NCBI GenBank assembly: GCA_030435675.1
Contig: CM059624.1
Location: 9,324,769-9,388,768, forward strand
Reading direction: 5' to 3'
DNA: 64,000 nt
From: Steinernema hermaphroditum
Lineage: Eukaryota > Nematoda > Chromadorea > Rhabditida > Steinernematidae
In this document: one piece after another, positions 34,858 through 47,200 of the stretch
How positions within the stretch are numbered: the first letter of the stretch is position 1
Layout of the letters: each line of letters starts with the position of its first letter
Position numbers and translations under genes: made by a program
The notes under the pieces: model-generated
Seen by the model: the letters and a program-made list of their open reading frames with translations, nothing else
What the model was told of the DNA's origin: nothing
Databases searched by the model: none

Positions 34858-36546
34858 ATGAACCTACGCTGCTCGCTGTGGTTCTCTGCTCTCATCGCCC
34901 TATCAGCAGGTTTGTTTTCCTTGTTTTGCTGACCAAATCGTTCTTTACGTTTCAGGACTCGACTATGGATTCGTCTTGCTATCACAGAACTTTCCCTACG
35001 AATCGCAGTCTGCGAAGAGATGTGGAGAGAACGTTTTATTTCAGGCCAGCTCCCTAGGAAAGGTGGCGCAACTTCTTTCTGAAGATGTGCGAATCCAGTT
35101 TAGAGTGTCGACTTCCTCCTGACACATGAGGAGTTTCCTGAAGCGGAAGGAGCCTGGGCTTTCTGGCCTATTCTTCAGCACCTTCAGAAGCGGTACGAAG
35201 CCAGGGGCCTCCCTAACTGGCTGCTGCTCGGAGAATCCTTTACCCGCTTCAATCTCCGATTACTGCATGCTCTGCTCAGAGACTCCGACGAAGAGAACGT
35301 GAACTTAATCGGTCGAGGATTGACGGACAAGTAGTAAGCAGCTTTGTCCCAATCGTTTCCAATGTCATTTTCAGTCCGACAATCATCCACCATTTTTATG
35401 GATTCGACCGGGACACGAGTTCGCAACCCTTCCAGTATTTCGACTTTTCCAGCGGAGTCGCCATCAGTCACCGTCTCCTGGAGAAGCTTTTCGCGGCTCC
35501 GTTGGATCGCTATCCATCAGGATTCTCCATCGACGCCAAGTTCGAGGTACCCGATGAAGTCATGCAGTAACGCTTGCAAGGCTACTGTAGATGACGAAGT
35601 TCATTAACGACACTACGGGAGAAACTCTGAAATCCACGAAGTCTTTCTGCTACAGGCGGAGTGCTGACTGCGTCACGTGGTTCGAACCCCCCGATCACTC
35701 CGGCGACACTTCATGCCGCCCGGAAGGCTCGCTTCACAAGGAGAATGTTTTCTTTGCCGTGAAAACGTTCACTGGCTTCCATAAAACTCGAGGTAACTCT
35801 CTTTTCTCCTATCTTCCTACAGTGCTTCCTTCAGTGGTGGTGGTGAAGCGGACGTGGGCGCGGACGGCGAAGTTCGTCGAGTACTTTAGCGACTCCGAAG
35901 ACCGCTATGTGCCGACGATCGACATCGGCGTGGAGAACACTCCCCGGGGTCACTGTGAGAAGACACTGAAAATTTTGAAACACTTCACGGAGCACCATGA
36001 GGTGAAGGAGATGCCCTGGCTTGTGCTCGCCGACGATGACACGCTCCTCGGCGTCGAGCGGCTTTACAGGCTTCTGGAGTGTGTCGACGCGGAGAAACCC
36101 GTGATTGTCGGCGAACGCTACGGCTACGGATTTGCAGCGGATGGCCTGGGAGGGTATTCGTATCCCACGGGAGGATCTGGGTGAGTTTATTGATTGAAGG
36201 TGCGTCGGAAAGTGTATGTTTAGAATGGTCTTCTCGAGGGCGGCAGTGGAAGCTCTTGTGGCGAAATGTGAATGTCCCTCCATCGACGCTCCCGACGACA
36301 TGATCATCGGTACGACGACTAAAAATGGGAAAAAATGGTCTCTAGATTTCAGGAATGTGCGCGAAGAGGCTCTCTATTCCGATCTTCCACTCCGCCGCCT
36401 TCCATCAGGCGCGGTCCCTCGACTACTCCGAAGAGTACCTTATGAAGCTCCCTATAATTTCTCTGCACAAATTCGAAGAGGTCGACCCATACAAGGAGTA
36501 CATGAACCTGTTGCACACCCCGTCAGCGCGCCATGACGAACTTTAG
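34858..36546 (+). CDS. B3GLCT: beta-1,3-glucosyltransferase (B3GLCT) with HDEL tail
   Basis: Exons 34858-34909, 34956-35062, 35104-35330, 35375-35546, 35591-35792, 35823-36180, 36224-36309 and 36353-36546 join in phase (465 residues; human 498). A signal peptide is followed by the stem-like N-terminal domain (EGAWAFWPIL, PTIIHHFYGFD) and the GT31 catalytic domain: VKRTWARTAKFVEYFSD, PTIDIGVENTPRGHC, the metal-binding Asp324-326 in VLADDDTLL, GERYGYGF, GGYSYPTGGSG, and HSAAFHQARSLDY. The enzyme adds glucose to O-fucose on properly folded thrombospondin type 1 repeats in the ER. The C-terminus is RHDEL, a canonical ER-retrieval signal, consistent with a soluble ER enzyme. Confidence 0.92.
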
Positions 36547-36736
36547 CTGCTGGCGACATTACCTCAAACTTGTTAGCTGCGTTTCTAGTCACCTCAGTCA
36601 TCTCATATAAGCATAATTCCTACAAACTGCCCATGTTCTCAATAAACTGTCCAGGGGTTTCCGAGGATCTTCAAGAAGCGGTTCTGCCCGTGCCATACTT
36701 TCTCCACCGTATTAAGCACAGCAATAGTCGTTTCAG

Positions 36737-39700
36737 ATGTCACAAGATGCCGCAGGCACGTATAGTGAGGTGCGTTGATACCTGAAGATGAACAGAGATG
36801 ATTAACTCCTGTTTAGACGTCAGATGCACTTGTCCCAGAGGAGGCCGCACCGTCCAAAAGTGAATCGCCGATCTCCGAAAAGAAAAACACAAGTATCTCG
36901 AATCAGGAAAGCCCTGTGGAGCGTTCTTTTTTAGATGGAGGCCGACGAAAGCTGAAGAGGAAAGGGCGCGCGAAGAATCGGACTCCGGTGGTTCGACGCA
37001 TTTCAATCGACCGAGTCACCGATGACATCTACGAGGCTTTTGTGAGAGAGGTGACTACAGAGTCGCCACCGAAGACGTCAGACCGGATCCAGGAGGCAGT
37101 CGACCTCATGCAAAACAGCGACGACTATGCTGTAAGTAGGATGCGGAAAATGGCTGAATTCTGCTCTGCAGGTGGAGACGAACGTTGAAGACGAGCTGCT
37201 TGGCCTGTTGCAGACCGTGATTCTGCACGTCCCCACGAAGCGCTACATTTTGACCTCAGAGCAAAAGGAACGGACGCTGGAGGCTGCTGTGAAGAAGTTC
37301 CGAGGGGAGAAGCACGTCGTGGGTAGCTGCCTCCGAGCGATCCAGAAGTCCTACATCGGCTTTCCGCCGGTTATCCAGCTTCGGAGCCAGATCCTTGATA
37401 TCGTCGAGAGGGAGTCGAAGGCCGAGGAGGTGTCCGAAGTCGTCGTTGAGGTGGTCGAAGAAGGGTCACAACCCGTCGTGGAGTCGCCTCCTCCGGACGG
37501 CGAGGCGAATCGCCCACAGAATGTCGAAGGCGTCGTCGAGGCGGAGCAGCTGCTCCTCCAGATGCACGACGGCGGCATCGTGAGGGTCGAGCAGGTCCAC
37601 AGCGACGGCTCCGTATCCACCATGGTCGGAGGGGACTACCGTAGGCTGTACGAGGATGAGATCGAGGACGCCTACGCTAAGGGCCTGCTTCCGGTGATCC
37701 CCCAACAACCTGTCGGCTTCCAGGTGTCCTCGGGGCCGATCCCCGACTCCATTTACGACCAGCTGGCACAGGTTCTCTCCGGGAGAATCTACTTGGGAGA
37801 GGTTCGTGGCTGGGGAGTTGCAGTACCCTATGTAAGGTTTCAGATTCCAAACTGGAACACCAGAGAGGTGGTGAAGGGCTTCGTGCTCGAAGGCGCTTAC
37901 TACGCGGAGTTCTGGGAGCACGACGACGGGATTCTGCCGAGTGGGTGGAAGATATTCCACCGAAGATCGCACAAGATCGTGCCGAAGAGGAGTCAATGTG
38001 AGATGGTAGGGCTCGGCGTACGGCCTCTGAAGCAGTGCCTGCCTAGATCTGCAAGCGGTGGTTCGAGCGCCTCTCGGCGGTGCAATCGACTTCAGAGATC
38101 CTAAGGCACATCGACGAGAAGTACATGGGAGTGGTCAGCCAGGCAAAGGTGGGGGAATCGAGTGAGCCATTGACACAGTTCCCTAGATGAAAGAAGCGTC
38201 GTTGATGAATCTCCTAAAGGGAGCCCGCGTCCAGTTCCCCCTCCCGGCCGCCGTCTACGGTAGCAAACCTATGCAGTACGTGCAGGTAGCACCCACTTGT
38301 CCCTGCCCCTCTCAAGAAGCTCCTTCAGATCGACATAATCGACATGGACCCCTATACCTACAGCGACAGAGGCTACCGGCAGGCGCTCCTCATCAGAGAC
38401 CTCTTCTCCCAGTTCATCTTCGGCCGGGCGCTCGCCGACAACGCCGACTCCTCCTCGATGATCGTCAGATACCTCGTGGACATCTTCTGCGGCTTCGGAC
38501 CGCCGGAAGGCTTCCGTTCCTCTTGCACGCAGGGTACGGTAGCCGCCCTGTCGTGCGAGGTCGCGAGGATGTTCAAGGTGGACATCAAGAACTTCGGCTT
38601 CGGCGTGGGTTATGGCGGCGATTCCGAGCTGACTGTCCCCTTCAGCACGTCGACCACCACACGCTGAAACGCGGGATGTACAAACGGGCGGAGGACGAAC
38701 TCGGCGATCGCCTCCGCTGGGTCGAGGCGATGCCCTTCGCCATCACGGAGTATAACCAGAAGCCCCACCGCGTCTTCGACCTCCACATTTCGCCCTTCGA
38801 GGTGATGTTCGGGCGCCGTCCCTGGAAGGACTCCCAGATGCCCCCTTGGGTGCGCGCGGGGGGCACTCCCGCCACCCACCTCGAGGAAGGCGCCTCGAGT
38901 CCTCGCGGTCAGAGGATCGTCGTCGACGACAAGCCTTCCACCAGCGACGGCGGCGCCCCGGAATATCTGAAGCAGACGATGACACTCCACCGGAAGATCG
39001 AGCAGATCTCGGCTGGAGCCGCCGTGGTGCACCACTACGGGAATTCTGTGCGAGACCCCGGCACCGGGATCCTGTTCGAAGTCCGCGATCGTGTTTATGT
39101 GAGTCTTTAGTACAGTATGATTCCTTTTAATGAAGATCTTTTTGTTTTAGATGCGGAATCCGGAATTCAGAGACGCGTCGCGACGTTCTTCGGACCGCTC
39201 CCGGACGGCGATCTCGAGATACTTCAGAGCCACCGTCGCTGAGATCGACTTTGCCCACCCCGACTTCCTCTACCGGGTCTTCTTCTGGCCTGAGCCTAAC
39301 CAGGTGTTGACGGACCACCTGGGGAATGACGAGTGGCCCGACGAGAACGCGTCGACGTCCTGGGTCTCTCCCTACGATCTCAGTCCTTCCACGGTGGAGC
39401 TCAACCGCAAGAGAAGTCTTTGTGAGTGTTTCTTGACTGGCTTTGCTTCTTTAGAATCTCGGATGGGGGTTATTCTCCATCTAGATACAGTAATCACAAT
39501 CTTTGATCCTCAGTCACCTTCTCTTCTTCAGTTCGCCACAAAGAGGAGCAGTGGAGATGCCGCTGTGGAACGGCGCTCTGCGGACTCACCTTCAACGAGA
39601 AGTGTCCCTTCAGGATGTCGCTGCGGTGCTGCACGAAGCTGAACGCTACTTGTCCCTACCATCACAAGGTCTCCGAAGTGGTCCCTCCGAAACAGGTCCG

Positions 39701-39912
39701 CTCGACCCCAGTGCCGCTCAAAAGTCTCTCTTTTCAGCCCCCCACGCACTCGGCCAAGAAACGGCGCGTTTTCGGCTTCGGGCCTCTGGACAAAACGGCG
39801 AAGAAGCCGGCCACCCTCTACCGCGACATGAGAACGTAAGCTCTCCCGGGCGACCTAACCTATAGGACTCCTTTTCAGAATGCTCCCCGAGGAGAGTTCG
39901 TGGCCCGGCTGA
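36737..39912 (+). CDS. domesticated integrase-core protein with Cys-rich C-terminus
   Basis: Eleven exons: 36737-36769, 36817-37131, 37172-38005, 38047-38148, 38187-38285, 38317-38604, 38646-39098, 39151-39421, 39532-39695, 39738-39835, 39879-39912, all in phase, about 896 residues. Residues 60-80 form a basic nuclear-localisation-like stretch; 100-460 are of unknown fold. Residues about 462-660 resemble a Ty3/gypsy-type integrase core: QIDIIDMDPY, LIRDLFSQFIFGRAL, FGPPEGF, then ITEYNQKPH and SPFEVMFGRRPW. The first Asp (467) is present; the second catalytic Asp appears to be Cys (RSSCTQG), and the Glu may be Asp560. The C-terminus has a dense Cys cluster (CRCGTALCGL, CPFRMSLRCC, CPYHH). There are no terminal repeats, and the many introns argue for a host gene. 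AATAAA lies at 39935. Confidence 0.72.
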
Positions 39913-39934
39913 TTCTTCGGAGTTGTGTGCATTG

Positions 39935-42900
39935 AATAAATCCGAATGTATGATCTCCGACATTTCCACAAACAGAGTACCTTTGGTGCGTACGTCATCT
40001 GGCACCCTCGATCCGATCAAACGCCGTAATTACGCGAGTACGTAGAAGCCGGCGACTTAGGGCATCCATGCGATTCGGACGGCTTCTCGAAGCTCCATTC
40101 TCGGCGTCGCATTCGGACCGAAATATCAACAAATGATCCGATTTGCTTTTGACGTACGGGCTTAGGCAAATCTGTGTCCCGATATAGCCAGGGTCTCCGC
40201 CTTATAAGGCCCCCTTTTCCCCGGATAGCTTCCTCGAATGGTCGTCGAATTGTTCGTCCCACTCAGCCTGTCCGTCCCACCGGTGCCGTTCCCCTTCCTC
40301 CGACTTCGACCGGACCAGGTAACCCCACAGGATTAAGAAGCGTCAACTTCCCCACGCCGGATATTTGCGCTGCGTGTGGACAGAGCTTCCGTGGGTCAGT
40401 GCAGAGGCATGGCTACCGGATTAGGCGCCAGCAACAGTCGCGCAAACAAAAGTTTCGGCAAACAGAGGCTAATTGGCTGTTGAACAAGCCGGAACACGCG
40501 TTGCATAACCGTGACGAGCGTTTTGACACTCAGGTCATCCGCTAGATCTGATCAGTGGGAAAGGTCGATGGGGTACGGTAGCTCGGGTTCTTTTAGATTT
40601 CAGCAGATTTATTTCGGATTTAGATTCAGCGCTATTTTAGGCTTGTTTGTATCTGTAATGCCATGACCGTTTAATCCTGATGAAGCTTAAGAGATTTGGG
40701 AAATTTATAGCTTTTCTCCCGAAATAGCGTGTTCTGAATCAGAATAGGACTTCGTCTTCTTCTGTTGCCCTTGAATTGTCTTCCTAGGTCGATAGCATTC
40801 ACTTCACTTTTTCTTCTTCGAAGGCAGAACGAAATGAGCAGAATATACTGTAGGAACCAAATGGTTCTAACTGGAGGAGCACGTTTCCGATCAACTTCCA
40901 ACCCAACTGCAGATTACAAATTGAGTGTACTTCTACGCCAAAACACCCCACCGCCACGTGGTGTCCTTCCTGTCGACTCTCTTCTTCCAGTCATCCTCTG
41001 AGTCAGTTTTTCGCAGGGAATACCGTTCCCATCCCGGCAAGCTCGGCCCGAAGAGGCCGAATGTTTCGTTTTCGGGCGTTTTTGCCCGTCTCCGCTCCTT
41101 ATCACCTCCGTGTTATTCGACGGCGCTGTGTACCTTCTTCCCTCGGGCAAGCGACACCTCCTCCGGCCTCCTTATCACCTCGGGTGTCAACGAACATCGC
41201 CATAAATCATTTTCGCACGCCGCGCGCCCCCTCCTATACGATCCTCGCCGCTCCCCCACATTCCGCGTAGCAACACAAACAGTCGCGATCTGGGCTACCG
41301 TATCCCGCGAAGTTCCATTGTCTGCGGCTGCTGCTGCACAGTCCCTGACGCTGTTTTCGTCTGATCGATTTTGTATTAAAACGAGAGACCATGGAGTGGG
41401 CGATTTGGAGTTCGCGCGGCGATTAGCCCGGAACGGAGTTGAAAATAGCGAAATTAGAATGCAAATTGAATCGCCCGAGGCGGCACAGAAGCGCCGAACG
41501 ACCCCATTGGCGCCGGCTTCTTGAGATCAATTTCGTCTAATGTGTTGCGTCATTTGCATATCGCGGCCGGGAGGGCGCCGGAGCTGTTCCCGAGGCCGGG
41601 CAGGTGCTGGGATGTATTTTTGGGATTAGACGTCGTCAAGGTGCAGGCCTAACGAACGGCGGTGTACACTCCTAATTGGCGGTTATCTAATACGCTAATT
41701 GAACCGTGAAAACAGTTGCCTCTTTCCGAGGCGGCGGCGCGGATTAGGTCCCCCTTCGCTGTGAGTGCATCTGCGGCGAAGAAGGTGCGAAGGCGCCGGG
41801 TAATTGCCGTCGATTTCGACAAATTATCGACTTACCGTAGCCGGCACGTGTCTACGGACCTCGGAAGCGCCCCGCGGGGTTCGAATCCGAGATTCCGCGA
41901 GGAGACAGATCGAATTAGACGCCGCCAGCGGGGCACTTCTGCCTGCAGAGGCGCGTCGTCGACTCTCTTTATCGTTTCGCTCTAATCCCAACGGCACACA
42001 CGGCCTCTCGCCGCTCGCTGCAAGCAAGAAGTCGACGCAGAGTTGCCAAACTTTTTACGGTCCCCATCATCTCCGTTTACGGCCGATCGCTCTGCGATTC
42101 CCCATTGTCTCCCTTCTGTGCGCGTAATCGTCGCGCACACGCACGAGTGCGCGAAACTTATTATTCCAAAAGATTAACCCGGCCGCACCGAAGAGGGATT
42201 ATCACCGTCGGCCCGATGGACCAAAGCCCGGCCGAACGGCCGACAAATTACAAACAGCGCCGCGGCGGCCAAAAGCGGAAAACGGGACGATTGAGTGCTA
42301 CACGGACTCGACACTCGCTCGCGCGAATCCTCTTCATGTTTGCACACAGATCATCGGGTGGAGGGTCTTTACAAAGAGGTGACATCCCTTTGTCCATCGC
42401 CGCTTTCCGGAAAGTCCCATTTGGGCGATGGGACGTGCTTGAACAAGAGAGGGAGGCTGGAGTGGGATAGGTGATAATTAGGTTTAGAAGCAACAAATAT
42501 TGAGAGTATCGCGGGAAACGGTGAATTCGATGTCTTTAGTTTTTAAAAGTTAGAACAGATTTGGACCCACGGGGAACAGAAGTTTGTGCAGTAGAAACTG
42601 TATGGGGCTGCTTAGCTAAGATTCATAGGGGCATTTCTGTTCGCTTCGACATCTCTCAGCAAAAAAGGTTCAAATACAAGAGTTCTCACGAGATAGTCCT
42701 TAAAGAGACCGAATAGATTCAGCTGCCCTGGAGTCGGGCCATGGAGAGTGAAGCCAAACCGCGCCGGCATCGAAGCCCCTTTTTGCGCCTTTTGAGGTCC
42801 TCTGGAGGTGTGTGGAGGGTGCACCCATAACTCCAGCGACGATCCGCGATTAGCTCATAATCATTTGCTAAGTCGCCGCTGCGATTTATCAACCTCGGAA

Positions 42901-43263
42901 TTGGATTACTCAGCCGCGCGCCTATTGGTCGTCCGGAGGGCCGCGGCGGAGGGGGCGGAGCCGGGCGGTGGGGCGGCGCGCGGCGCGGGTGGATGGTAAC
43001 TTGGAGGGACGCTGTCCTCCCGGGCTGAGCTGGCGACGGTGCGACTGTCGCATTCTCGTTGCTGGCCATCCCCCAACGCTATTTGCCTTCGGACTTAAGT
43101 GGGTAATTCCCCGAGGATAAGCCCTGGGCTTATCCCGGTTGAATCCGTGAGCCCATGTCCGGAAGCCGCGCTTAGCGTCGCCTCGCACCTTCGCCGCGAG
43201 GTGACAGTAATCCAATTAATTAGAGCTAATCCCAGAGCCCTCTGATTCGACTGCTTGCAGACG
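39935..43263. promoter_or_regulatory. upstream region of the first Otx-type gene
   Basis: About 3.3 kb without a supported gene. It contains about ten GGATTA/TAATCC sites (for example near 40332, 40419, 40673, 41742, 41984, 42901, 43208, 43225), the preferred site of K50 homeodomains. Its last 370 bases share blocks with the region upstream of the second Otx gene (separate entry). The frame at 40174-40545 is not supported by splicing. Confidence 0.5.
42897..42928 (+). promoter_or_regulatory. promoter block shared by both Otx genes (copy 1)
   Basis: GAATTGGATTACTC followed shortly by CCGCGCGCCTATTGG. The same two elements occur upstream of the second gene at 47892-47905 and 47946-47960 (CCGCGCGCCCATTGG). 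Each contains a TAATCC-type site and a CCAAT box in inverse orientation, about 335-370 bases before the ATG in gene 1 and about 280-345 in gene 2. Confidence 0.6.
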
Positions 43264-44146
43264 ATGTCCTACATGCCCTCGGTGAGCGTCAGTGGCGCGG
43301 TCAACATGAACTCCGCCGCCAACATGGCCGCCTACCTGAACAAGTCGACGCCCTACGGCGCCGCTCCGGGCTTGACTCCCTTCCCGGCGGGCCCGGCGCC
43401 CAACATCCTCCCTACGGGCTTCCCCAGCTACATCGGCGGCGGCCTCACCGACTACACTGCGCCCAGCTTCTTCGCCAACGGTCCCCCGAGGTGAGCCTCT
43501 GGCGGAGCGCATCGTTCACCTCCTTCGGCTTCAGAAAACAGCGTCGTGAGAGGACCACCTTCACTCGTGCACAGCTCGAGGTCCTCGAGTCCCATTTCAA
43601 GACGACGCGCTACCCCGACATCTTCATGCGCGAGGAGATGGCGAACCGCATCAACCTTCCAGAGTCCCGCGTCCAGGTACTCCTCCATCCCCCTAAGAAC
43701 CCCCTAAGCCCTCGTTCTAGGTGTGGTTCAAGAACCGCAGAGCGAAGGCGCGCCAGGAGAAGAAGAATGCGAAGCAGTCGGCCACCTCCACCTCCTGCTC
43801 CAACTCCGCCAGCTCCTCCGGCACCAACAGCGACAGCACCTCATCGGCCGAGGCGGCTCCCGAGGTCAAGACGGAGGAGAGCCTATCGGTCACCGCCGAT
43901 ATGGCCCAGTCGGAGGCGTCGGCCAGTCCCCAGGAGAGCGCCCCGAAGCAGCAGGAGTTCCCCAGCAACCCCTACATGTCCTCCGGCTACGGTCTCCCCA
44001 ACCAGGCGCCCTTCTTCGCCCAGGGCTACCCGGCGCCCACCACCTACGGCTACCAGCCGACCCCCTTCTCCATGGACTACCTTCCGCCCAACATGACCAG
44101 CTCCGCCGCCTACGACCCCTGGAAGTACCCCAACATGAAGCTCTAG
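43264..44146 (+). CDS. Otx-type (K50, bicoid class) homeobox protein, first copy
   Basis: Exons 43264-43490, 43535-43676 and 43721-44146 (264 residues). The homeodomain (residues 78-137) begins [16 protein letters not shown] and contains [12 protein letters not shown] and the third helix [14 protein letters not shown] with Lys at homeodomain position 50, which directs binding to TAATCC. It is an Otx-family transcription factor; nematode members (ttx-1, ceh-36, ceh-37) specify sensory neurons and anterior fates. The N-terminus is Ala/Asn/Pro-rich ([11 protein letters not shown]) and the C-terminal half is Ser-rich then Tyr/Pro-rich, resembling activation regions. An acceptor-like TTGCAG lies 3 bases before the ATG. 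AATAAA is at about 44246. Which worm Otx gene it matches cannot be decided by eye. Confidence 0.92.
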
Positions 44147-44254
44147 ACGCCCTTCTTAGCCAACCGTCCTACGCAGTTCCCTCCAATGACATTTCCTCCT
44201 ATTTCGACTGTTTAGATGATCTTATAAAGACCTACTTGCATTGTAAATAAAAGC

Positions 44255-47200
44255 TTTAATGTACTCCGGCCCAATTTGCATAAAAGCGAGTTAATCCTCG
44301 CCGGCAAGGCTCTGTGTAATTACGGCGCCTCGGAGGAGATGTTGTCCTCAGCGTGGCCGCGACGTTTACACTTTGCATGATCGAGCGGAAAAGGTCACGC
44401 GGCGTCCCCTCCTACCGTACCTCAGAATGTATCCTTCTCCCGCATCCGATACCTCTAATCCCGCAACAGCTGTATTTGCCCAACATTGCACCGTTAATTG
44501 CCTAACACCGGATACCGTACCCCGGGGCCGCTTCCTGCTCGTCTCCGGTCGCCTCTGTCACATTCCAAAACGGCCGTTTTCTGTCCGGTCGGCGCTATCA
44601 GCGCCACTAAAACAACATTGCACATCGCTATCAGTGCCACGGAGCCGACGAAGACCGCGCCAAGAGGGCTTATCATCACCTCCTCGCCGCTAACGCCGCG
44701 GTTTTATTGCTTTTGGGGTGCTTTCATTCGTCGACGACACATTTACGACCCCGGGGAGGGGAAGGCAACAGAGACAGGCTCCGAGGTACTGTATTGTGTA
44801 CAGTACGACCACTTTGTTGAGTAAATTTCAGCCGTAAAATCGATCCGTTTTTTTAAATTTTCCCCAAAATTTAGAGAGTACAGAGAGGCTATGCTGAAGC
44901 TGACCTTCTTGACCGCCAAATCGAGGAGCGCCGAGAACTTCCAGATCCCCTTCCCCGAAGAGGGATCGTTCCCCCCAAAGTGCGTTCCCCGGCGCCGACC
45001 TCCACTCAACGACTCGTTTACGAGTCCATGATCGTCGACTGTAAAGTATGTAAATCCCCGGCCGGACTCCGATCGCCGCGATTCGCAAATCCTCGTTCCG
45101 CTCGGGCGCTCCGCGCAAACACAGGTCTCCCCGTCGGACCTACCGTAACCCGACGTCCGATTGTTTTGCGCGTATCGATTTTGTATTAACGTTTGCCGAC
45201 GGCGGCGTCGGAATCGACCGAAGCGACGATTCTCGCGGAGCCTCGGGCTGGATGGGGCTAATTAGGCCGTGGGAGAAGAGGGCCATTTGGTGGAATCACG
45301 AAGTCGCCGTGGGAGTGTTTGTCCTCCGTCAAGAGCCCCTCGGGCGCGGCTACGGTAATGTATGCAGGAAGGGGGAGAGGGCGTCATCTGGCGCGCGAAG
45401 TGGTGATGTAACGGCAGAAGAGATATATTTGCATACAGAACAGATTCGGTGACACCAGGTGGGGATTAGGCGAAATCCCGAGGACAGAGGGTGGCCGAGG
45501 CGCCTCCGACGCGCCACGAGGGGATCGAGACGCCTCTGAGTCAGAAGCTGTGAGGATCGCTCCTCGATAATTAATTTCGCCGGAAGAGAAGCTTCCTCGG
45601 GAGTCATTCGGTGTGCTCCCCTAACGTCTAGACGTGTTCTTCCTCTCGTCCACAGATCCCCTCACCGAGAGACGCTTCTACGGAGGGGGAACTGGCGCTT
45701 AGGGTACGACGACCTTTGAGGTCGATTCGCGAATTTGTCACTCTTCGATTCCCTCGGCTTCCGCGCACGCTTCCACGTCAAAAGTACAGTAAATAGAGGC
45801 GAATCGGAGTGACAGACGAGGCCCCCCGGGTCGCATTCGCCCGAGCAGGCCTGGGGCGAGGTGTGCGCCGAGCACCCTTAACGGGAGGAGAGCGAAATGG
45901 GGAATGTTTCAAGGAGAACGCGATTCGACTTCGCCGATTAATCCCATTTGCTGCTGCTCCAAAGGAATGTTTTCTCACAAAAGTCGACGACAAACGTGGC
46001 GAGCGTAATCCGGGGAACAAACTTGAGGCGGAAGAAACTCGGTTAGGCCTGCGTCGAGGGCAGGTAAACAGCGAAGCGCGGCGGGGCTCGCCGTTATTGT
46101 TGTCTGGAAACGACGACCATAATGGAGTGAAGTCACCGGGAGAGCCCGGGCTGCGGCGTTGGGCCGATTATGCACCGATTTATTGTATTAGGGAGGCTCA
46201 GCCCTGGGGAAAGGGGATCATCTTTGCAAAATCCTCGCCACGCCCGATGCTCACTTCGCCGTGCCGATTGTTTTGAAGCGCCGGCGGCTTCTGGACTCCG
46301 AGGCGCGCCAGAGGAAGAGAAGAGAAGGGATATTTCCCATTGAAGCAACTGGGGAAGTTGGGGAAACGTTCGGGTATCAGTTAGAATGAGGCTCAAGCTT
46401 AAGCGGGACGGTAATGGTTTTTAAAGTTTTTTTTAAGTAATGGTTTTATTTTATGCTACAAAATTGCCAAATCAGTCGTATAAAATGCCGCCGGTTCGAA
46501 CGTGGCCGAGACTAAAAATTTTTGGTCCTTAATCCACAGCTAGAAACATAACTATCTAGCTAATATAAAATTTATTAAATAGTTAATTCAAAGCTGTCAA
46601 AAAAGATCCCTTTCTCGATCCCTCGAACTCTTGAATCCAAAAGTTCGTGAAGGCCCCCTCGAAGATTACTTTGACTTCCTCGAAGAAGGCTTTCTTCCGG
46701 TGACATCAAATGTCGTCCTCAGATGTCATTCTGGCGCTTTCCGAGAAGATCGCCGCCGAAGCGCTTATCGTAATCCCCTCGGGCAGCGCGTCACCGTGTC
46801 CCTCCAATTAGCTAATGGCGCGCGGCGGAAGAGAACTCTCTCGCCGAGAGGTCGTCGGATTAACACCGCCGGATTAAGAGGTGAAGGCGACGCGCCGCCA
46901 CTCGACCCTTTGGGGTGCCGCCGCCTTCTGTAGCCTCGCCTGCAGCCCTATCGCGGATTAATTCCTCTTTTCACGCGCGTTATCAGCCGAATGCCGAGCC
47001 GGCATGGCTGCACACCTTATCGCGCGCCGCACTTTTGTTTTTCGCGGAATGCCGATGTAATTCTGTTTGAGGAAGCGATCAGAGACGCTGATTTGGCAAC
47101 TCCACGAGGCCTCGGCAAACACCGCAGGCCTATCAGTGCGAAAACACGACGGATTTCGTCGGATTAAAAGGCGAAAAAGCGATTTTGATCCCCGGCAGCT

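Noticed and set aside
36916..36954. Possible tiny intron ending TTTTTTAG before ATGGAGGCC
   Set aside because: The only available donor would give an intron under 20 nt; reading straight through keeps the frame.
40174..40545. 123-codon frame with a CAACGQSF...H zinc-finger-like segment
   Set aside because: Only one partial finger, no splice partners, and it lies in the Otx upstream region with high GC; probably chance.
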